From JAFGHJ01 sp964534175 (GTDB lineage: Bacteria > Hydrothermota > UBA3072): a DNA stretch of 64,000 nt. Positions 8,769-16,883 of this stretch are shown here, piece by piece. The position numbers were made by a program, and so were the translations under genes. The stretch covers positions 62,001-126,000 of the forward strand of contig CAZHNS010000001.1 of NCBI GenBank assembly GCA_964534175.1, written 5' to 3'. Within the stretch, counting starts at the first letter, position 1, and each line of letters opens with the position of its first letter. The notes below the pieces were generated by a model that was given only the letters and a program-made list of their open reading frames with translations, did not search any database and was not told where the DNA came from.

Positions 8769-9284
8769 ATGAATTCGAACTATATTGGAATTATTTTGGG
8801 AGGTATAGTACCTGCAATCTTATTTGGCGTTGGCGGATTTTTTGTCAAAGCAAGCAATCAGGAAGGGATAAGTATTAGTTATTTCATTCTCTTTTCCGGG
8901 ATAGGTATATTAATTATAAGTATTTTAGCATTTATAGTATTTGAGGGGAAACTGATAAATGTCAGATCTGGTATATATGCATTTCTTGTTGGAGTAACAT
9001 GGGCATTAGGAATGTTTTTAGTCACTATGGCGTTAACTAAATATAATCCACCGATTTCAATAATCTCTCCCTTGAACAGTACTGCATGTTTTGTTACAGT
9101 ACTGCTTGCCCTTATTATATTCTCAGAATGGAAAAATTTACATATTATACGCCTAGTTGTTGGTACCGTTCTGATAGTCGTAGGGGCGATGTTAGTATCA
9201 ACTTCTTCTGAAGGAAAAAAAATACAAAAATCTGATTCTGCTAATGAACAATTTAGCAGCGAATATTCCATTGATCAGAAGTAA
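8769..9284 (+). CDS. EamA-like transporter, half-size
   Basis: 171 residues from ATG 8769, preceded by GGGAGG (8759-8764); a TTG at 8757 lies in this site and is less likely. About five hydrophobic segments form one EamA repeat (start VPAILFGVGGFFVKAS; end VGTVLIVVGAMLVSTSSEGK). Most drug/metabolite transporters have two such repeats in about 300 residues, so this one would act as a dimer, as small multidrug or undecaprenyl-linked carriers do. The last 25 residues are polar. Substrate unknown. A terminator follows. Confidence 0.7.
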   Translation: MNSNYIGIILGGIVPAILFGVGGFFVKASNQEGISISYFILFSGIGILIISILAFIVFEGKLINVRSGIYAFLVGVTWALGMFLVTMALTKYNPPISIISPLNSTACFVTVLLALIIFSEWKNLHIIRLVVGTVLIVVGAMLVSTSSEGKKIQKSDSANEQFSSEYSIDQK

Positions 9285-9329
9285 TTAAAAAATAACGGTG
9301 CCACGCATCTATATTTGAAGAATCTTGGT

Positions 9330-9351
9330 AGTGAATATTTATTCACTTTTT
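9330..9351 (+). terminator. Intrinsic terminator after EamA-like gene
   Basis: Perfect 7-bp stem AGTGAAT/ATTCACT (9330-9336, 9341-9347) with a 4-nt loop, followed by TTTT. It separates the transporter from the carA promoter just downstream. Confidence 0.65.
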
Positions 9352-9366
9352 GTAAAAGATTACCCC

Positions 9367-9394
9367 TTGACAGCAAGAAGAAAACTTATATATT
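9367..9394 (+). promoter_or_regulatory. Promoter of carA
   Basis: TTGACA (9367-9372), 16-nt spacer, TATATT (9389-9394). The predicted start near 9401 gives a leader of about 105 nt before the carA ATG. Confidence 0.7.
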
Positions 9395-9455
9395 CGAGAC
9401 GGGTTAATTGGTGTTAGAAAAGAAAATATCAAAAATAGATATAAGTAGGTTTACA

Positions 9456-9480
9456 ATGCCTGGTCTCAGGCATATTTTTT
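9456..9480 (+). promoter_or_regulatory. Terminator-like hairpin in carA leader (possible attenuator)
   Basis: Perfect 7-bp stem ATGCCTG/CAGGCAT (9456-9462 with 9467-9473), loop GTCT, then AT and a run of six T (9475-9480). It lies between the promoter and the carA start, where an intrinsic terminator would act as an attenuator. A 31-codon open frame with GTG at 9411 spans it and ends at 9506, directly against the carA ATG. Confidence 0.5.
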
Positions 9481-9506
9481 GGAATTCAATCAGGAGTTAT
9501 TCATAA

Positions 9507-10501
9507 ATGGCGGCCAAAGAAAAATTAGTAAAACTTGTTTTGGAAGACGGTTCGAGCTTTGAAGGTTTTTCTTTTGGGGCTTCGAGGTCTATAAATGGTG
9601 AAGTCGTCTTTAATACGGGGATGGTAGGGTATCCTGAGAGTTTGACTGATCCTTCTTACAGAGGGCAAATTCTTACTTTAACCTATCCTCTTATAGGTAA
9701 TTATGGCGTACCGGGTAACGAAAAGGAAGATGGTTTACTTAAATATTTTGAATCTGATAATATTCAAGTTCAGGGTTTAATAATATCCAATCTTTCAAAA
9801 AATTATTCTCATTGGAATGCAAAGAAATCCTTATCTGAGTGGTTAAATGAATGCAATATACCCGGAATATACGGTATAGACACAAGGAAGTTAACAAAGA
9901 TCCTCAGAGAAAAGGGGACTATGCTTGGTAAGATTATTTATGATAAAGATATAGAACTTGAAGATCCTAATAAGAGAAATCTCGCCTCGGAAGTCAGTGT
10001 TAAGAAAAAGATCATTTACAAGAGAGGTAAGAAAAAAGTTGCTGTCGTTGATTGTGGTGTAAAAAACAACATTATCAGAGCATTTCTTAAAAGAAACATC
10101 ACGGTCGTAAGATGTCCCTGGGATTATGATTTCCTGGAGGAAAACCCTGATGGTATTTTGATTTCAAATGGTCCTGGTGACCCGAAAATGTGTAATGAGA
10201 CAATAGAGAACGTTCGCAAGGCATATAATGAAAATATTCCTATTATGGGAATATGTCTTGGTTCTCAGATTATGGGTCTCGCAGCAGGAGCAGATACTTA
10301 TAAGCTTAAATACGGTCATCGAAGCCACAATCAACCGTGTGTAGAATTTGGTACTAAGAGATGTTATATAACTCCTCAAAATCATGGCTATGTGGTTGAT
10401 TCCAAAACCCTTTCATCAGATTGGAAAGAGTGGTTTGTCAATAATAACGATGGTACAAATGAGGGTATAATTCATAAGTCAAAACCTTTTTTTGCTGCTC
10501 A
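9507..10501 (+). CDS. carA: Carbamoyl-phosphate synthase small subunit (truncated by gap)
   Basis: About 332 visible residues. The N-terminal CarA domain (LVLEDGSSFEGFSFGAS, then GMVGYPESLTDPSYRGQIL) is followed by a class I glutamine amidotransferase domain with catalytic Cys250 in GICLGSQIMGLA. The sequence runs into a 100-base N gap just after FFAA, immediately before the expected FHPE histidine/glutamate motif. The enzyme supplies ammonia from glutamine for carbamoyl phosphate, used in pyrimidine and arginine synthesis. AGGAG (9492-9496) precedes the ATG. Confidence 0.93.
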
Positions 10502-10601
10502 NNNNNNNNNNNNNNNNNNNNNNNNNNNNNNNNNNNNNNNNNNNNNNNNNNNNNNNNNNNNNNNNNNNNNNNNNNNNNNNNNNNNNNNNNNNNNNNNNNN
10601 N
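10502..10601. other. Assembly gap, 100 N
   Basis: Exactly 100 N, a conventional placeholder for a gap of unknown size. From family lengths, about 30 residues of CarA and about 200 residues of CarB are missing, so the true gap is probably near 700 bp. Reading frames on the two sides agree only through the placeholder length. Confidence 0.97.
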
Positions 10602-13172
10602 CTTGAGGGATGGAAAGAGCTCGAATATGAAGTTGTAAGGGATACTTATGATAATTGTATAGTTGTTTGCTCTATGGAAAATGTTGATCCGATGGGTATT
10701 CATACAGGTGAAAGTATAGTTGTAGCACCCGTACAGACTTTAACGTCCCGTGAGAATTTCAAATTGCGGTCTATATCTATAAAAGTTATAAGACATCTCG
10801 GCGTTGTCGGAGAATGTAATATTCAGTTTGCTTTTGATCCGGTATCGGAAGATTACAGGATAATAGAGGTAAATGCAAGACTTAGTAGAAGCTCTGCGCT
10901 TGCTTCAAAGGCTACAGGATACCCGCTTGCTTTTATCGCTGCGAAATTAGCCTTGGGTCATGCTCTTACCGATATTAGAAATGCTATTACCCAGGAGACT
11001 TCAACCTGTTTTGAGCCAGCTTTGGATTATATCGTTCTAAAATACCCGAGATGGGATCTGCAAAAATTTAAAAAAGTTAGTGTTAACATTGGTTCAGAGA
11101 TGAAATCCGTTGGTGAAGTAATGGCTATAGGGAGAAGTTTCGAGGAAGTTCTTCAGAAAGCTATGCGTATGCTGGAAGTAGATATGAATGGGTTGGTGTG
11201 CAATAGTATTGAATTTAATGATCTTGAGCAGGAATTAACTCAGCCTACAGATAAAAGAATGTTTGCTATTGCTGAGGCGATGAAAAGAGGATATTCTATA
11301 GAGAAGATTCGTGATTTGACTAAAGTTACTCCATGGTTTTTATACAAAATGAAAAACATAATTGATATAGAAAAAAAATTGGCGAAATTAAAATTAGATA
11401 ACATTTCCGAGGATTTACTTAGAGAGGCAAAAGAAAAAGGTTTTTCAGATAAACAAATTTCGATTTTGCTGGATTCTGATGAAAGCAAAGTAAGAAAAGC
11501 TCGTAAAAAGAAAGGAATTGTACCTGTTGTTAAACAGATTGATACTCTTGCTGCAGAGTATCCGGCTAAAACCAATTACTTATATATGACATACAATGGG
11601 GAAGAAGATGATCTGGAATTTAAAGAGAAGAAGCAGGTAATTGTTTTAGGCGGCGGAGCTTATAGAATTGGTTCTTCCGTTGAATTTGATTGGTGCTGCG
11701 TTAATTCAGTTATAAGTCTTAGGGATATGGGTTATAGCGCAATAATGATAAATTACAATCCGGAAACCGTGAGTACGGATTATGATATTTGTGATAAGCT
11801 CTATTTTGATGAAATGTCGTTTGAAAGAGTTCTCGATATATGGGATAAAGAAAATCCTATTGGAATTATAGTTTCAATGGGTGGGCAGATTGCAAACAAT
11901 CTCGCCCTACCTTTGTATAAAAACGGTGTAAAGGTGCTTGGTACTTCACCTGTTGATATCGACAATGCAGAGGATAGGCATAAATTTTCTAAATTATTAG
12001 ATGATCTAGTTATCGATCAACCGCAGTGGAAAGAAGTTACAACTATTAAAGAAGCAGAGAAATTTGCTAAGAAGGTTGGATACCCGGTTTTGGTACGTCC
12101 GAGTTATGTCCTGAGTGGTGCTGCAATGAGTATAGTATTAAGCGGGGACGAGTTGGAAGGCTATCTTAAGAGGGCTTCTGAAGTCAATAGAGAACATCCG
12201 GTGGTAATCAGTAAATTCATTACAGGCGCAAAAGAGATAGAAATCGATGCTGTTGCAAATAAAGGAGAACTCTACTGTTATGCAATATCCGAACATGTAG
12301 AAAATGCGGGTGTGCATTCCGGTGATGCTACTATGGTCTTTCCTCCTCAGCGTACATATCTTGAAACTATGAGAAGAATAAAAGTGATTGCAAGAGGGAT
12401 TGCAGAGGCTTTGAAAATAACTGGTCCATTTAATATACAATTTATTGCAAAGGATAACGAAGTTAAAGTTATAGAATGTAATCTAAGAGCGTCTAGAAGT
12501 TTCCCTTTTGTTTCTAAATTTATTAAATTTAACTTCATAGACGCAGCGACAAGAATAATAATGGGGAAAAAGGTGCCTGAACTTACGAATTCTGCTTTTG
12601 ATCTTGATTATGTAGGAGTGAAAGCTCCTCAGTTTTCTTTTTCACGTCTTAAAGGTTCTGACCCAATTCTCGGTGTTGAAATGGCTTCTACCGGTGAAGT
12701 TGGATGTCTTGGCGATGATTTTAACGAGGCATTTTTGAAGAGCCTTATTTCTGTTGGGTTTAGAATGCCTAAGAAGACAGTATTACTCTCTACAGGCCCA
12801 ATAGATAGTAAAGCTGAATTGTTGGAAAGTACAGAAATTTTAAAAAGTATGGGATTCAAGCTTTATGCTACAAAGGGTACTGCTGAATTTATGAAGGATC
12901 ATAAAATTGATTCGGCAATTCTTCATTGGCCTTCAGAAAATAAAGAGCCGAACACTTTAAGTCATATTTCTGACGGGAAAATTGATTTGGTAATTAATAT
13001 ACCAAAAAATATTGAAAAAGAAGAACTTGATAATGACTATCTTATTAGACGCCAAGCAGTAGATTTTAATGTTCCTCTCATTACAAATTTGCAGGTAGCA
13101 AAACGATTAATAGAATCAATGCAACGGACTTCTCTTGATGATTTAAAAATCAAAAGCTGGGATGAATATTAG
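10602..13172 (+). CDS. carB: Carbamoyl-phosphate synthase large subunit (5' end in gap)
   Basis: 856 visible residues of a protein usually about 1070 long. It opens at LEGWKELEYEVVRD, inside the first ATP-grasp domain, and includes the ENVDPMGIHTGESIVVAP motif. Then come the oligomerisation domain, the second ATP-grasp half (QVIVLGGGAYRIGSSVEFDW) and a C-terminal MGS-like allosteric domain (about the last 140 residues). It makes carbamoyl phosphate from bicarbonate, ammonia and two ATP. Whether it is fused to carA or separate cannot be seen because of the gap. Confidence 0.95.
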   Translation, partial: LEGWKELEYEVVRDTYDNCIVVCSMENVDPMGIHTGESIVVAPVQTLTSRENFKLRSISIKVIRHLGVVGECNIQFAFDPVSEDYRIIEVNARLSRSSALASKATGYPLAFIAAKLALGHALTDIRNAITQETSTCFEPALDYIVLKYPRWDLQKFKKVSVNIGSEMKSVGEVMAIGRSFEEVLQKAMRMLEVDMNGLVCNSIEFNDLEQELTQPTDKRMFAIAEAMKRGYSIEKIRDLTKVTPWFLYKMKNIIDIEKKLAKLKLDNISEDLLREAKEKGFSDKQISILLDSDESKVRKARKKKGIVPVVKQIDTLAAEYPAKTNYLYMTYNGEEDDLEFKEKKQVIVLGGGAYRIGSSVEFDWCCVNSVISLRDMGYSAIMINYNPETVSTDYDICDKLYFDEMSFERVLDIWDKENPIGIIVSMGGQIANNLALPLYKNGVKVLGTSPVDIDNAEDRHKFSKLLDDLVIDQPQWKEVTTIKEAEKFAKKVGYPVLVRPSYVLSGAAMSIVLSGDELEGYLKRASEVNREHPVVISKFITGAKEIEIDAVANKGELYCYAISEHVENAGVHSGDATMVFPPQRTYLETMRRIKVIARGIAEALKITGPFNIQFIAKDNEVKVIECNLRASRSFPFVSKFIKFNFIDAATRIIMGKKVPELTNSAFDLDYVGVKAPQFSFSRLKGSDPILGVEMASTGEVGCLGDDFNEAFLKSLISVGFRMPKKTVLLSTGPIDSKAELLESTEILKSMGFKLYATKGTAEFMKDHKIDSAILHWPSENKEPNTLSHISDGKIDLVINIPKNIEKEELDNDYLIRRQAVDFNVPLITNLQVAKRLIESMQRTSLDDLKIKSWDEY

Positions 13173-13345
13173 TAGTTTAATGGGACGCAGATTAACGCAG
13201 ATAGACAGGATTTTAATTATCACACCCCACCAGAAATTAATCTCACACAAAGACCACAGAGTTTTTTATTCTTTCTAAGCTAACAACTAAAGGCCAAAAG
13301 CTTAGTAAAACAACAGATTACACGATACGGATAAAAATTTTTACC
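13173..13345. repeat. Intergenic region with decayed dispersed repeat words
   Basis: This gene-free stretch contains word-like sequences that recur in other gaps of the window: CGCAGATTAACGCAGATAG (from 13187), ACAAAGACCACAGAG (from 13249), AAGCTAACAACTAAAGGCC (from 13279), and a dry GATTACACGATACGG phrase just before the promoter. No coding frame of interest is visible. Confidence 0.45.
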
Positions 13346-13374
13346 TTGACGGTGATAGAGAATCTATTTATAAT
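13346..13374 (+). promoter_or_regulatory. Promoter of small membrane protein gene
   Basis: TTGACG (13346-13351), 17-nt spacer, TATAAT (13369-13374). The block from TAAAAATTTTT through TCTATTTATAAT is closely similar to the promoter at 26521-26549. Confidence 0.7.
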
Positions 13375-13466
13375 GTCGATATAGATGTTGCGGGTCAAGT
13401 GATTGATGTTTGTACGTATAAATTATTTTAAGTACTAGTGAAAACTATAATAAAGGAGGTAGAAAA

Positions 13467-13856
13467 ATGAAAGGTTTAAAAGTCGTACTGTGGATTTGCG
13501 CCATAGCTTGTTTGTTGGGATTTGTCTTCGCTGCTCTTCCGTGGCGGATGACAGCTGCTTGGTTTCAGTGGACCGGTGCAGAGCCTCCCACTCCGGATGC
13601 GATCACTGTCTATGCATTTAGACTGTTTATGGCGGTATCTGGTATAATCGGGGTATTTTTTATCATTCTTGCTCGGGACCCGCTCAAATATGGAGCAATG
13701 CTGCTACTTGCAGCATATGGACTGCTATCCTATGGCGTTTTTTGCTTAGTGGGTGGCATAAAATATCCAATCCCATTGGGTACGTATCTTGGCGATGTTA
13801 TCTTTGGTGTAGTAGCTGGTGTACTTTTACTTGTTTTTCGAAGAAAAGCGATGTAG
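13467..13856 (+). CDS. Four-helix membrane protein, unknown
   Basis: 129 residues with four predicted membrane segments (about 5-23, 47-67, 75-96 and 105-125) and a basic end (FRRKAM). The arrangement resembles small DUF4345-like integral membrane proteins, but I cannot assign it firmly. A strong AAAGGAGG site precedes the ATG and a sigma-70 type promoter lies about 93 bases upstream. Codon use looks richer in G+C than neighbouring genes, which may indicate transfer. It stands alone between carB and the 5S rRNA gene on the other strand. Confidence 0.65.
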   Translation: MKGLKVVLWICAIACLLGFVFAALPWRMTAAWFQWTGAEPPTPDAITVYAFRLFMAVSGIIGVFFIILARDPLKYGAMLLLAAYGLLSYGVFCLVGGIKYPIPLGTYLGDVIFGVVAGVLLLVFRRKAM

Positions 13857-13893
13857 GCCGATAGTGCTTAACCAATCGGGATAAAATAAAAAA

Positions 13894-14009
13894 GCCCGGC
13901 AGCGACCTACTCTCTCACCTCCGAAGAGGCAATACCATAAGCACTGGAGAGCTTGACTTCCGTGTTCGGAATGGGAACGGGTATGTCCTCTCCGTTATGG
14001 CCACCGAGC
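13894..14009 (-). rRNA. rrf: 5S ribosomal RNA, solo copy
   Basis: The reverse strand reads as a 5S rRNA of about 116 nt: GGTGGCCATAACGG near the 5' end, CCCGTTCCCATTCCGAACAC in the middle and a 3' end GTCGCTGCCGGGC. The terminal helix pairs GCTCGG with CCGGGC. A run of six T (13888-13893 on the minus strand) follows and would end transcription. No 16S or 23S gene is adjacent, so the gene stands alone with its own promoter. Confidence 0.93.
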
Positions 14010-14015
14010 AATGAG

Positions 14016-14043
14016 ATAATAATAGGTTTTTATTATTTGTCAA
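14016..14043 (-). promoter_or_regulatory. Promoter of solo 5S rRNA gene
   Basis: On the minus strand: TTGACA (14043-14038), 16-nt spacer, TATTAT (14021-14016). A start 7 nt after the -10 box falls at 14009, exactly the predicted 5' end of 5S rRNA. Confidence 0.75.
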
Positions 14044-14341
14044 CCCCCGTTTTAAAATTAAAAATCAAAAATCAAAAAGCAAAATGACATTTAAAAATGC
14101 AAAGATGAAAAGAGTAAACTATTATAGTTAAAATGCTCCGAAACAGTCTTTTTATCGTACGGGTTAAATAGAATAGGTGGATTGAAAGGAGTTTTAACAC
14201 TGTTTTATTAGTAACTTTCGTTGTTCTTCCTTTTTTGTAAAATTTTGAACTTTTATTTGTAATTTTACATTTTAATATTTAATTTTTACATTCCATCAGA
14301 TTAACGTATTGTTATCTGTCGTTAAAAATTGCAATGTGGGT
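14044..14341. other. AT-rich intergenic region
   Basis: Gene-free. The left part contains AAAATTAAAAATCAAAAATC and AAAAGCAAAATGACATTT; the right part contains TAATTTTACATTTTAATATT, roughly its inverted counterpart. I see no convincing gene, promoter or terminator here besides the 5S promoter at its left edge. Confidence 0.4.
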
Positions 14342-16084
14342 TTAGAAGGCGTATTTACCGCAAATATTAAAGTACCTTCCCATTCCGGGGTAATCTCTGT
14401 CTGTGTATGAGCTGCCAAAACTCGCGATATATTTTGTGTTAAATAAGTTCTCGACGCTGATTCCTGCCATAAAGTTATTTATTTTTTTGCTGATTCCGGC
14501 ATCCACGATTAAAGCAGGGTTTTCTATTTTCCATCCTCCGAACGAAAACCATCTTTTTCTTTCTCCTATCCATTTTCCTGATACTTCGACAATTATCGGA
14601 CCCTGGTATGAAAGAATACCCGCGATTGAGTGTTTTGGTTGATGTTGAAGTTCTCTTTTTATTTCATTTTCTTCGTCGTATCCGTCGAGGTAAGAATATA
14701 TTAATGAATATGAAATGTCTTCGTACTCACCGTCTGCTTCTATATCTATTCCATAAATTCTGCTTTTTGAGATGTTTTGAGGAATCCAGTTTTCATCCAG
14801 CGCTATTCTTTCGCGTATCTCTTTTATGTAACCAGATATAGTGATATTTTTTATTTTTATTCCTCCGTTTAATGCGAAAGAGTATTCAGGTTTAAGTTCT
14901 GCGTTGGAAAAGCCTGGATAGTAAAGGTCGTAGAGTGTGGGAGCCTGGAATGCAGAGCCTACTGATACGAAAATCTCTACTGGTTTCGTGATTCTGCTTC
15001 CGATAGTAAAAGAAGGATGTAGGCCAAAGCTTCCGTACCAATCGCCTCTTGCGGAAGCGAATGTATTTAAATTTTTCGCTTCATGAAAAAGCGAGAGAGC
15101 AATTCCGGCTTTTTCTTCTTCAAAAGAAAAAGAGGTTGTATCATAATTTGATGTGTATTGATCGATCCATACTTTATCTTTTTCAAGATTTATGGATAAA
15201 GATAGCATTTTGTATAACAATTTTGTATTAAATTGACCTGCAGTGGATTTATACTCGTCATTTTGTGTGATTTCGTCTCCCGTCAAATAATCTGAGTATT
15301 TATAGTTATATTTAATCAATTCTCCGGTTATTGCGGGTTCTATGAGTATGCCGATATCGCCACTCGTAAAGATTTTACTGTACGAGATGTCTGCAAATTG
15401 CGTTTGTTGATTATCAAAAAGAGAGGTTGCGCTTGAATCTCCAAATATTGGAATTAAACCACTATTTGGAAGAACACCCGGTATGCCTAGATCTTTAAAA
15501 CTGCCGGTAAAATTTAAATCATTCCAGTTAAGATTCAGTGAATAATTCTCGAAATCCGTGTTACTTCTTTGTCCTTCGCCTTTTTCAAGGTTTAAATTAC
15601 CGTTTAGCCCATATTTAAAGAATTGCAAATTAGCCCCTAAAGTGGAATTGGTATTTCCCTGAAATTTTATTTCATTTGTTTCTTTTCCGGTAATAAGGTT
15701 TACAATTCCGCCGATTGCATTAGAACCCTGAAATACAGAGGCTGCACCCTTTATTATTTCAATTCTTTTTACCGCGCTTAATTGAAGTGTGGAAAGGTCA
15801 AACCCTCCTGTTTTGGGATCGTTTAATCTATGTCCGTTTAGCATTATCAGTGTATGTTTGGCTGTATATCCGTGAACCGCTGCCTGTGTCAGCGAACTTG
15901 GGTCACCGTTTCCGTATATTTTTACTCCTGCTTCTTTTTCAAGTATTTCGCCTAATTCATTTATTGTAAGCATATTTTCAATTTCGATTACTTCGACTTG
16001 ATAGGGAAGATGTTCAAACCTGTCTGCGGTTACAGTTATTCCTTTTGATTCAAGGTAAATCGTGCTTAGTATGATTAATAGCAT
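14342..16084 (-). CDS. btuB: TonB-dependent receptor, probable cobalamin receptor
   Basis: 580 residues. After a hydrophobic signal-like start come a plug domain (ITVTADRFEHLPYQVEVIEI; then LIMLNGHRLNDPKTGG and VKRIEIIKGAASVFQGSNAIGGIVNLIT) and a beta-barrel ending in aromatic Phe, typical of outer membrane proteins. BtuB-type receptors import vitamin B12 using TonB energy. The B12 assignment rests on context: it overlaps an ECF S-component gene by 35 bases and both follow a cobalamin riboswitch. ExbB, ExbD and TonB are not in the window. Confidence 0.85.
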   Translation of the reverse strand: MLLIILSTIYLESKGITVTADRFEHLPYQVEVIEIENMLTINELGEILEKEAGVKIYGNGDPSSLTQAAVHGYTAKHTLIMLNGHRLNDPKTGGFDLSTLQLSAVKRIEIIKGAASVFQGSNAIGGIVNLITGKETNEIKFQGNTNSTLGANLQFFKYGLNGNLNLEKGEGQRSNTDFENYSLNLNWNDLNFTGSFKDLGIPGVLPNSGLIPIFGDSSATSLFDNQQTQFADISYSKIFTSGDIGILIEPAITGELIKYNYKYSDYLTGDEITQNDEYKSTAGQFNTKLLYKMLSLSINLEKDKVWIDQYTSNYDTTSFSFEEEKAGIALSLFHEAKNLNTFASARGDWYGSFGLHPSFTIGSRITKPVEIFVSVGSAFQAPTLYDLYYPGFSNAELKPEYSFALNGGIKIKNITISGYIKEIRERIALDENWIPQNISKSRIYGIDIEADGEYEDISYSLIYSYLDGYDEENEIKRELQHQPKHSIAGILSYQGPIIVEVSGKWIGERKRWFSFGGWKIENPALIVDAGISKKINNFMAGISVENLFNTKYIASFGSSYTDRDYPGMGRYFNICGKYAF

Positions 16085-16592
16085 AAAACCTCCTTTTTTT
16101 TATTTTTTGTATTGTTGGGGGTAAAACAAAACCGTAGATTACGCTCTGTGTGAGTACGTGCCAGATAACAAAAGGCAGACCGAGAATGAAGTAAGCCAGG
16201 AAGCTCCTCTTGGTAGGGAAAAAAACGAATCCTGACGATGTTGTTAATATATCAGATAAAAGAGTGATTAGAATTCCTAAAGGGAGAATGATAAGAGCTT
16301 TATTCCATCCTTTTTTATGGCAAAATCCGCCGGATACTCCTAGTACGGCGCCTACGACTACCTGTGTCAGTAGAAGGGGTGGGGGAGACATGCCGAGTGG
16401 ATTTAATAAGCCGAAAATGAAATAAGTAAGAATTCCAACTAATGTACCCGTGCGAATTCCGAATAATGCTCCCGCAAGGAAAACAGTGGGAGAAACAAGC
16501 TCAAAATTGGGGATAAATACGAATACGTAACCTAAACCTAAGGCTAATGCAGTAAATATTGCTGTATACGATATTTCTTTTATTTTTTTCAT
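16050..16592 (-). CDS. ECF transporter S component, probable cobalamin-specific
   Basis: 180 residues with about five to six membrane segments. The N-terminus (SYTAIFTALALGLGYVFVFIPN) and the loop GALFGIRTGTLVGILTYFIFG match substrate-binding S components of energy-coupling-factor importers. S components bind the vitamin and share an ATPase module encoded elsewhere; none is in the window. A cobalamin riboswitch ends about 25 bases before the start codon and GAGGGGAG precedes the ATG. Working with the adjacent outer membrane receptor it would carry B12 across both membranes. Specificity is inferred from the riboswitch. Confidence 0.82.
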   Translation of the reverse strand: MKKIKEISYTAIFTALALGLGYVFVFIPNFELVSPTVFLAGALFGIRTGTLVGILTYFIFGLLNPLGMSPPPLLLTQVVVGAVLGVSGGFCHKKGWNKALIILPLGILITLLSDILTTSSGFVFFPTKRSFLAYFILGLPFVIWHVLTQSVIYGFVLPPTIQKIKKRRFYAINHTKHDLP

Positions 16593-16616
16593 TTTTCTCC
16601 CCTCGGAGTACTTAAA

Positions 16617-16754
16617 AATAGCAGGTCTCCTGACTTATGGCCGGCCTACTCACTGCACCTTCCCGGATTAAATCCAGTGGTTTTAACGCAGTTTTCGTTG
16701 CCAAATACAGTAGCGGGGCTGTAGCGGATTCTAACCGCTTTCCCTTAACTATTC
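16617..16754 (-). promoter_or_regulatory. Cobalamin riboswitch
   Basis: On the minus strand the conserved B12 aptamer elements appear in order: AGGGAAAGCGGTTAGAATCC, GCTACAGCCCCGCTACTGT, AACCACTGG, CCGGGAAGGTGCAGTGAG and the terminal AGTCAGGAGACCTGC. A short closing helix pairs AATAG with CTATT at the ends. The aptamer is only about 12 bases from the ribosome binding site of the S-component gene and no terminator intervenes, so control of translation is more likely than attenuation. Confidence 0.93.
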
Positions 16755-16760
16755 TGTTTT

Positions 16761-16788
16761 ATAATACTCTATAGTTTTTAAAAGTCAA
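16761..16788 (-). promoter_or_regulatory. Promoter of riboswitch operon
   Basis: Minus strand TTGACT (16788-16783), 16-nt spacer, TATTAT (16766-16761). The predicted start near 16754 coincides with the 5' end of the aptamer. Confidence 0.7.
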
Positions 16789-16800
16789 GACCATAAATAA

Positions 16801-16880
16801 GCTCTTAGCTTTTGGATGTTGGCTTTTAGTTTTGTAAAAAATAAAAGCTAACCACGAAAAGCCAATGGCTAACACCTAGG
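16801..16880. repeat. Word-like dispersed repeat (AGCT/GGCTTTT type)
   Basis: Contains GCTCTTAGCTTTTGGATG, GTTGGCTTTTAG, AAAAGCTAACCACG and AAAAGCCAATGGCTAAC, partly complementary to one another. Similar words occur at 13279-13312, 24421-24520 and 26200-26230. Confidence 0.45.
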
Positions 16881-16883
16881 TTA

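Noticed and set aside
9507..13172. Single 1221-residue CarA-CarB fusion
   Set aside because: The frame is continuous only through a 100-N placeholder; the missing sequence is much longer, so a fusion cannot be claimed.
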